DNA of 64,000 nt from a virus. The stretch spans positions 1 to 64,000 of the IMG/VR virus record IMGVR_UViG_3300010885_046520; one strand, given 5' to 3'. The position numbers were made by a program, and so were the translations under genes. Of the stretch, positions 40,601 through 49,600 are shown piece by piece. The stretch's first letter is position 1; the number at the start of each line of letters is the position of its first letter. The notes under the pieces are model-generated. The model made no database searches, had not been told where the DNA came from, and was given only the letters and a program-made list of their open reading frames with translations.

Positions 40601-43600
40601 ATCTAGTTAAATTATTTCTATTGATAGTATCGGTATTATTAACTAGTTTGGGTAGTTGTTGATCTTTGGTATTTTTAGTAGTATCAGAAATCTTTGTTGA
40701 TAGTCCTAGATTATTTTTAGCATTATTAGCAATTTCTTGTTGTAGTCTTGAGTTTAATTCTTTATCACGAATTTGTGATGACTGTTGTGTAGAGTCTAAT
40801 GTTTTAGTTTCTCCCCCAACTGATCTATAAATTACTCCACCCTTGCTCTTATTAATAGCTTGTAATAAAGGAAGATGTTGACTGGTGGCTTTAGCATTAA
40901 CAACAAATTCGCCCGGAGTTAACATTGCGGGAACGGTATCAGTTCCTCGTGGTTGATAATCTACTAATGTTCCATCTGCCGCATAAATCATTCCACCATT
41001 ACTACTTCCTTGAGCTACTCTGAACGCAGGATTACCAGCAGCAACTCTAGGATATAGTAATCCAACAGTATTGTTAATATTGAAAGCTGATAATCTAGCA
41101 GCATTAGCAGCATCAGTATCTTCTGGATTAATATAACCCATTTTCGTTAATTGTTTGCTAATATTATTCTTTAGCATGGCCTGTTGACCAGGATTCATGC
41201 CTTGACCTCTTGCTGCCATTCTATCAATGCTACTAAAGTTTCTTAATAACTTAGCAAAAGTTTTTCCTTGAGCTTTCTCTAGTCTTTTTCTCTCAGCCAT
41301 AGTAGCCACATCCGCACCATAATCACCAGACTTATTATAGATACGAAATGCTACTTGCTCAATTTGATCTTGACTCATTCTTAATATGGCAATATCTCTA
41401 TCACTATATTTATAGTTACCACCAACCGTTTGCTGACTCATTGTTTGAATAAGTGCTTCAGCTTGTTCTGGTGTGAATGGACGGAAAAGATCTTTAGCAG
41501 CATCTGCTGATAAGCCGTACTTTGTTAAGAGTTTTTCGTCTAGTCTGGGACTTCCACTTAGATTAAACTTTCCTCTAAGTTTAGATAAGGCTTGTTCTCT
41601 CCAGCCCATAAAAGCTTCTGGACTACGGAATTTATCTGGAGCACCCATACCAACAGCTTTACCTACCGCTAATTCCAAGTTAAATCGTCTAGAATTAGCT
41701 CTATTAGATGCTAAAATTTGTGCTCTATTAGCTTCTCTTTCTTGTTTTTTCTCATAGTTTTTCCATAGTCTATCTTGTTCAGCTAGTGGGATATCAACAA
41801 AAGCTTTATTATTTAATGATACAATTTGTCTATTTTTATCTTCAAGTTGTTGTAATAGCTTTTCTTTATCTCTCTTCTGTTCCTTGCTCATATCCTTAGG
41901 GTCTTTATACTTATATCTATCTATTTCTGCTTCTATTTCTTGTTTTTCTTTATTTAATTTATCTGTCTGTTTATAAACATCAACTGTGTCTCCATCAAAA
42001 GCGACCTTTGCAGCCCCTGGTGGTAATGCTGGACGATCAACCCATCGATCAGCCTGACTTTCATTTGCTGCTCGTCTTCTGTTAATATTTTCCTGATTAT
42101 TTCTATTAATAGTTTGAAAACCTGATACAGCAGCATTTGCAACTGATGATACATAAGGAACTGCTGTCTGTACTGCTCTATTAGCTGTAGCTCTAACTTG
42201 TGTTGCTCTAGTTTGTCTTCTTTCTTCTTGTCTTTGTCTTTCAACCTTTTTAGCTTTTTCTGCTCTTTTTTGCTCTGCGGCTAGTTCTGATTTTCTTTCT
42301 TGCTCATCTAAATATTGTACATGAGCTTCTGTGGCGGCATCTAGGCGAGCACTACTAGCTCCTGTTCCTCTATTTTTATCTTGTTTAGTGTCCCAAAATA
42401 TGCCAGGAACAGTATCCATTGTATTAAAAGAATCATCAATAAGTCTTATTTGTTCATCATAAAAATTTTGGTTTGAACTAGTGCCCTGAGAATTTCCTCG
42501 GGCTGCTTGATCTTTTTTCTTTAATCTTAATAGTTCTGCTTTTCTTTCTACAGCGCTTCTTTGAAATGCATTTAAGTCAAAACCACCAAGATGATCATTG
42601 GGTCTTCTGGGTCTTCTGCTAGCTTGTAAGTTTCTATTTGTTCTTATTTCACTGGTAGTTGCATCATTAGCATCTGCTAAATAACCAGCTGTTTCTTGAA
42701 TATTCATAGCTAATGCAGCTGTAATTGGAGCGAATTGTGCTGGGACACCCATAGTAGCGTGTTCAACTGAAGTTAATCCTAATTGACTGAAATTACCCAA
42801 TTGTCTATCTAACATAGTTCCTTGTTCAACACCCGTAGCCCATCCTATCATAGAATGAGCTCCAACATCACCCATGGTCTCTCCCGTGCCTGTTAACATT
42901 CCTAGTCCAGTATTAACTAATCTATTTCTATTTGTGAGTCTAGGATCAGCCATTGCTCCACTAACAGCGCCAAAAATTGATCCAAAAAATCGACCAGCAA
43001 TAGGAGCGGCAGCTCTGGCAATACCTGGAGCTTGACTAGCTCCATAACTCAAAGCTGCTCCGGGATTTCTAATAACAGATCTAGCTCCTTGATAAGCACT
43101 GCCTAACATATTTCCAGTTCTATTTAGTAATGAAGCTGGTGGTTTTGGTTTTACCGGTTGTATTCCTAACCATCTTTCTAAACCATTTGGATTTACATTT
43201 CTGGGTCTTCTTATCTCTGGGATATCGTTATCACCTAAGTCTAGTCCTGCTAATTTGACTTCAGTTATTTGTTGTATGTAGGGTTTAAAAATTGGATCAT
43301 TAATACCTAATCTAGAAGCTCGCACAGCTGCATTCCATTCTCTCCTTACCCTAGCTCCAGTCATAGCTGGATCACCCTGTCTAGCTAATAAAAATTTAAA
43401 TAAAGGATCACGAGGACTAAGATTACTAGGTACTCTATATCTATTTCCTCTTGCTATGATATTTAATGCATCACCAGCATCATCACTGCCAGATATCATA
43501 TTAGCAACTAGCGGATCTATTACATTTGCTATCTGCACAGGGTTGGTTGATCCACCAGCTAAATAAACCACCCCACCCTTAGCATATTTACCAGAATTAA

Positions 43601-46600
43601 TACTCTTTAAAAGAGGCAAATTATTTTGTGTAGCTGATCTATTAACTACAAATTCACCAGGAGTTAACATGGCAGGAACAGTGTCAGTTCCTCTTGGCTC
43701 ATAATTAACTAAAGTTCCACTAGCAGCATAAACTGGACCACCTTGTGCTCTAGTCATAACATTGCCCGGTCTGGCTAATCCTAATCCTTCATTACGACCT
43801 TGAGCATTATTAAAAGCATTGGTCAAATTAGTTAAAGCTGTTATTAAAGCTGTATTAGCAGTATTGAGTATTTGAGCTTGTTTTTCTAATAGTGGGTTAA
43901 TAGCCTTTTGAGTAGCTTCGCCCAAAGCTGCCTGTTGTTGTTTATATAGATTCTCTAGTGCTTTAATTTGTGGATCTTCTTTTGGGGCAGCTCTCAGGTT
44001 GGCAACAATTTCTCTTAAGAAAGGATTATTTTGAACATTAAGACCTTGGTTTCTGGCTGTGTTCTCAATCAAATCAGCTCTTAGATTTCCGGCTCTTTGA
44101 GGATCAGTATTATCTAATCCAGAAACAGTAATAAGCTCATTAAATAAACCAAAAGTATTCTTGGCATCACTAGCAAAAGCTTCTTGAGCAGCACCGACCG
44201 CATCCATGTGGGTGCCGCCATCCTCAATAACTTTTTGGTAAGCTTGTTGAGCAGAGATGGACTGGTTGATGGTGGTGATTTGACCGTTTAATGTTCTATT
44301 AAGAAGATCATAGGTGGAATTGAGATTTTTTAATTCTGTGGGGGTGCTTGTTACTAATTTTTCTCCAAAAGAAGCTCCGGCCTGAGTTTTACTTTCTTTC
44401 TCTGATCTTAGCTGACTAATTTTACTAAGAGTGTCTTGCATATCTTGTTTGATAAGATCTGGTAGGGTTTCTAAACCTTTTTCAGTAGCGGCGATTTGTC
44501 TATTTAGATTAGCAAGAGCTTCTTTTTGCTTGTTGATAAGAGATATAACAGCAGGATCTGCTGCATTACCTGAATTTTCTAGTTTACTAATATTACCTTG
44601 AACAGCAGCCTGCTGACCCATCAACATTGTTCTTTGGTTGGTCAAATTAGCTGCTGTTAAAGAGCCGGGTTTAATACCAGCGTTTATTGCTGCTTCAGTA
44701 TATCTGCCTGATGCTCTTTCTTTAAGAGAAATTCTTCGTCCTTCTCCTAGAGCTTCTTTGAGTGATACAGTACTGTCTGAGAGATATCCTTGTAAACTAG
44801 CAAATTTACCAATAGCTTGAGTTTGAAGTTCAGCTGCTTTTTGTACAGCTTCTCCATATTGATTTAATCCTTTTTCTATAAATTCATACTGACCCAACAT
44901 TGTATTGAAGGATTTTTTCTGAGAGTCAATTAATTGTTTTAGTCCACCAGTGCTCTCTATTAAGGACTGAGGATCTAATACTCCGTCATTCTGTTTGATA
45001 TTATCTTTAACAGCGCCTTTTAATTGTTCACGAATAGCATCAGAGATTCTATTATCTCCAAAAGTATCTATAAGTTGTTGAGTTAATTCTCTGGTAATAT
45101 CATCTCCTAAAGTTTCACTACTACCATTACCGCTCTGTTGTGCTTTAACAGCAATTTTTGTAATAGTATCTTCAGCAGAAGACCCGAACTTGGATAATCC
45201 TTCAACAAATTTCTTATCTGTACCAAACATTCCACTAACTTGACTAATTGCTGTTTGACGTTCTTTTTGTGAATAAGCATTAGGATTCTTTAATACGTCT
45301 TTAGACTTAAATTCTGTTTTTAGCGAAGCTTGACCACTTGCTATCTCATCAATTCTTTGACTGGCTTTGTCTAATCCCATAGTGGCTGCTGCAATAGCCT
45401 GATCCATGTTTTCAAAGGTTTTAGATATACTAACTGATGCAAGATTTAAAGTTCTTGCAGATTGTTGTAGAGCTTGCACCCTGGATCTTTCTGCTACAGT
45501 AGCTTGTAGTGTTGCTGTTTCTTCTTTAAAGTAAACATCTATTAACTCTTTTTGTCTCTTTTCAACATCTGCTATAATTTGTGGATCTTGTCCTGGAGTT
45601 TTCTTAATATTCTCTAATTTTTTATTTTCCAGATTAAACTTTTCATTAGTTTGAGCAATATTTAATTTTGCTAAGTCTTTATCTCCACCAAAAGAGGATA
45701 AGGCTTCCTGAATATTTGATCCACCCTCAACCTTAGCTGTAATTGTCTTAAGAGCTATCTCTCCAGCAACTTTTTGGTTAGCAGTTTCTTCTTCAGCAAT
45801 TTGCTTATCTGTTGGTTTCGCAGCTTTATACATACCGAAAGAAGCAGCTTCTAAACCACGAGTTAAATAACTGGGCTGTCGTAATTCTGCTTGTTTTGCT
45901 GATATTTTTTCTTCTTCAGCAGCAATGCTTTTAAAATTTTGAATAATTGATGATGTAATAGCGGCATCTTTTGGATTTTTATTAAGTTTTTCTAATTGAG
46001 CTTCCGCATTTGTAGCACTACCTTCTATTTTCTTTTTACTAACATCTATATCAGCTTCTGCCACTGCTTTGCCAAAGCTATCTACAGCTAATACCGCACC
46101 AGCTACTGCTCCAGCAAGTGCTCCCCAAGGACCAAATTGTGCCCCAACAGATACGGCCCCACCAAATGCTGTGCCAGCAGCAGCAACTCCTCTACCATTG
46201 CTTCCACCAACCATTGAGCCTACCGCTTCTGCTGCCATAGGAGCAGCAAATGCTAGAGCTAAACCACCATTCATATATCTAGCTCTTCTATCTCTTTTAG
46301 CTTCATATTGTGCTCTTTGAGAGTCAGACATGTTACCAATTTCTTCATCTGATGGTCCCATTATTCGACTTCTAATTGAACCCAATCCTCTAGATGCTCC
46401 TTGAAACGCTTTGGAAAGTGTAGGAAAGCTTTGTGCTAATCTGCTCTGAGATTGAGTATTTGTTTGAACAGCTTTATACAAACCTCCCCACGCATCTGCC
46501 ACCTTTCTTTCTGCGGCGGCCTTGGCCATAGAAACACTAACGCTACTATCTGTTGCTCTAATTTGTCTAGTAAGAGATGCTACTTGTTTACGTTGAGCAT

Positions 46601-49600
46601 CTGCTACGGCCTTGGCGGCATTTTGATCTCCTAAATCAGCTGCTTGTCTAGTACCAAGACTCACTCCTCCGACTACTTGATCTTCTGCTGACCTATAAGC
46701 TGTATCGAAATCGACAGAAGGATTGGCTGTTGCTATCTGATTTACAATTTTAGCTAATAGATCATCTACTGCTTTTTCAGCCTGTGCTGATACCGCATCA
46801 AAACTCGCTACTGCTTCATATGTTGTGCCACCCCCAGCAAATCGTTGTATTCCACGAACAGCACCACCAGAACGATAGCCTAAAGCTTTAGTTGCAGCTT
46901 CACGAAGAATAAAGCTACCTACTGGTAAGTTTATCGGCCCTATACTATCACTAGTTCCTGTACCCGAACCTTTAAAAACACTAATTCCCCCAGAAGAAAA
47001 TGAACTCATTCCATTACGATCTGCTTGATTCATTCGGTTGAGTTTACCATATCCTATTGCCTTGGCTGTTTCTGGTGGAACATAAGCCTCACCATTAGAA
47101 ACCATAGCTTGAACATGTCCACCCGATGCATAACCTCTAGCTTTAAGATAATTACCAATTTGGTCTTTTAGTTCTGCTGGGCCATTAAGGGTAAGTTTAG
47201 CATCTGTTGGAATATTTTGAGGAAGATTAAAATATTTAGCAGCATCCTGAAGACCATCTGGGAAGTCGATACCATAATTGGTGGCGGCTTTATTTGCTAT
47301 TGGACCACCAAGCTGATGAATAATACTTTCAGCCATATATCCCTGAGCATTGGCCTCGCCCATCTTTTTACGATCAGAAGATTTAACTTTTTTATTCTTA
47401 TATAGATAGGTGTTAATACCTGCTGCTTTTGCTGCATTAATATTTCTCTCATCATCATCAATAAATGAACCAGACTTGTCCATCTCTTTAAGTTTAAGTT
47501 CGGCAATTTGTTCAGCAGTACGATCTGGACCACCAACACCTTTAATTCTATCTATTGGTATTGGGAGTCCATTTTTAGCTAACCATGTAGCAATCAAACC
47601 CATAGTTGCTTGTGGCCTAGCTGAAATCACATGTAAATTATCAAGTAGTTCTGGAGTTTTCTTAACTTGACTAACAAGAGCTTTACCTAATTTGCTAAGT
47701 GTAGCTTTTGCTAGAGCCCTCTCTACTTTTGTCTTATCAGAAAATTCACTAAATCTTGGTTTTCTAGGATCAGATAGAATTTTATCAGCACCAAAAGCTA
47801 ATGTCCTATCAAAATCAGAATATATGGGACCAACTTGTTTTAAAATATCTCTAATCATTACATTCTTGGTTAAGTTTTGACTTTCACCACTCATCGCTTG
47901 AGCCATCCTCTTGATGTCTCTTCCAGCAGCGTTTTTATCTAGGACACCACTAGTAATTCTAACTTTAACTGGATTATTTAGTCCTGGAATATCCATTCTG
48001 GGAGTTGTAGCAAAAGCTTTGCCCTTGAATCCAGCAGCACCAAACAATAGACCCTCTGTAGTTGCTTTTTGTATATCCAGATCATTTGCTGCTTTAATTC
48101 CAGAAGTTTTCTTTGTATAAGCTGCTAAGATTTGATCTTTGATGCTTTTTTCCTGTGGACTTAATGCATTTTTTTTCTTTAATATTTTGAGTATATCACC
48201 AGCATTTGCTCCACTAGCTTGCATTGCTCCTTGTAGAGTAAGAACTTTTAATATTTCGCTAGAAGTAGCTGTTGTTCCTGCTGTTGGAGTTACCAAACCA
48301 GCATTAGCAAACTTACGAATAAAACCTCCGGAAGCTCTATTATTTTTCCCTTGATTTTTTGCGTATAAATCTCTAATTTCATTCATTACCAAATCTTTAT
48401 TAGGCATCTCATAAACATTAATATTACCGATGTCCTTAGACTCTGGAGAAGAAAGAGTAAATGGCCTAGTTAAATTTCTAACCACTCTTGCTCTTAATAA
48501 CTTATCTAAATAATCTGTTTTAGACACCATACCAGAAGGACGAAATTTTACTTCTCCTACTGATTTTCCATCTGCACTAATAAGATCTACGGGATAACTA
48601 TTTCTACGAGGAATATTTTCAATTTCTCCAGTTGGTATATATTGTTTTCCTACTCGTTCTTTTATAGTTCTAGAAAGTAATCTCTCATATGCTTCAGACC
48701 ATTTGGGGCTCTCATCTGCTGTTCCAAGCTGACTAATTCTTCGTGCTCCTTCTTTACCAGCTAAAAAGTCTTTTGGTGATTTATCACTTCCTCTTCTTCC
48801 TAAAAGATTAGAGTAGCTTTGCATTTGTGTTGGAGTAGCTTTATTTTTTCCTAATGAAAATCTCTGATTTGTTGGAGAAATAGGTAGACCTTTTCTCATG
48901 TCATTATAAATTTCTCTTGCAATACTCTTAACGTTCAATCCTAACATCCACGGCTCTATCTGTTTAATAAATCCTGAAGCACTATCTTCATTAACGTTCA
49001 TATACCTAGCTATTTTAGGATTTTGAGAAATTAATGAAACAGCTTGAGGTAGTTTTTGGATAGATACTGGTCCTACTTTTCCTCCTCCAGCATGTCTATT
49101 AATACGATGAAGATTTCCTACTCCAATACTACGAACAGCACTTTTTCTAAGAACAAACTCTCCCGGCGTTAACATGGCCGGAACAGTATCTCCATCTCCA
49201 GAACCTGGAACATGACCACCAGCAGCAAAAGCTCTGATTTGTCCACCCTGATTATTTCTGGTGGGTCTAATACCACCAATAAATCCTCTACCGAACTGAC
49301 CAAGAGCAGACAAACCTCTCATTGCAAATATAGCACCAAGAGCTGGTAATGCTCCCTTGGCAGCATCTGTTAATCGAATTAAATTACTAGTTAAATCTAA
49401 AGATAATTTAACGAAAGACTGAAATCCAGAACTTTGTCCAATGGATCTTACTAAGCCTACAAACTCATTTCTTACTTTTGCCATTTGAACAGCTAAAGAT
49501 TGTTGTGCGGTGGCAGCATCAATTGCTAAAGAGTCTTGTCCACTTTGTGCAACCTTTAATGCTGCTTGAGCAGTTGCGAACTGTTGAATTAATGGAATCA

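Noticed and set aside
45900-48400. Several long + strand open frames opposite the tape measure gene
   Set aside because: They lack SD sequences, overlap a clearly coding - strand gene for their whole length and have low-complexity products that mirror its codons.
35413-49222. CRISPR-like or insertion-sequence repeats
   Set aside because: The repeats are in frame, protein-level and diverged, with irregular spacing; no direct repeat/spacer pattern or transposase is present.
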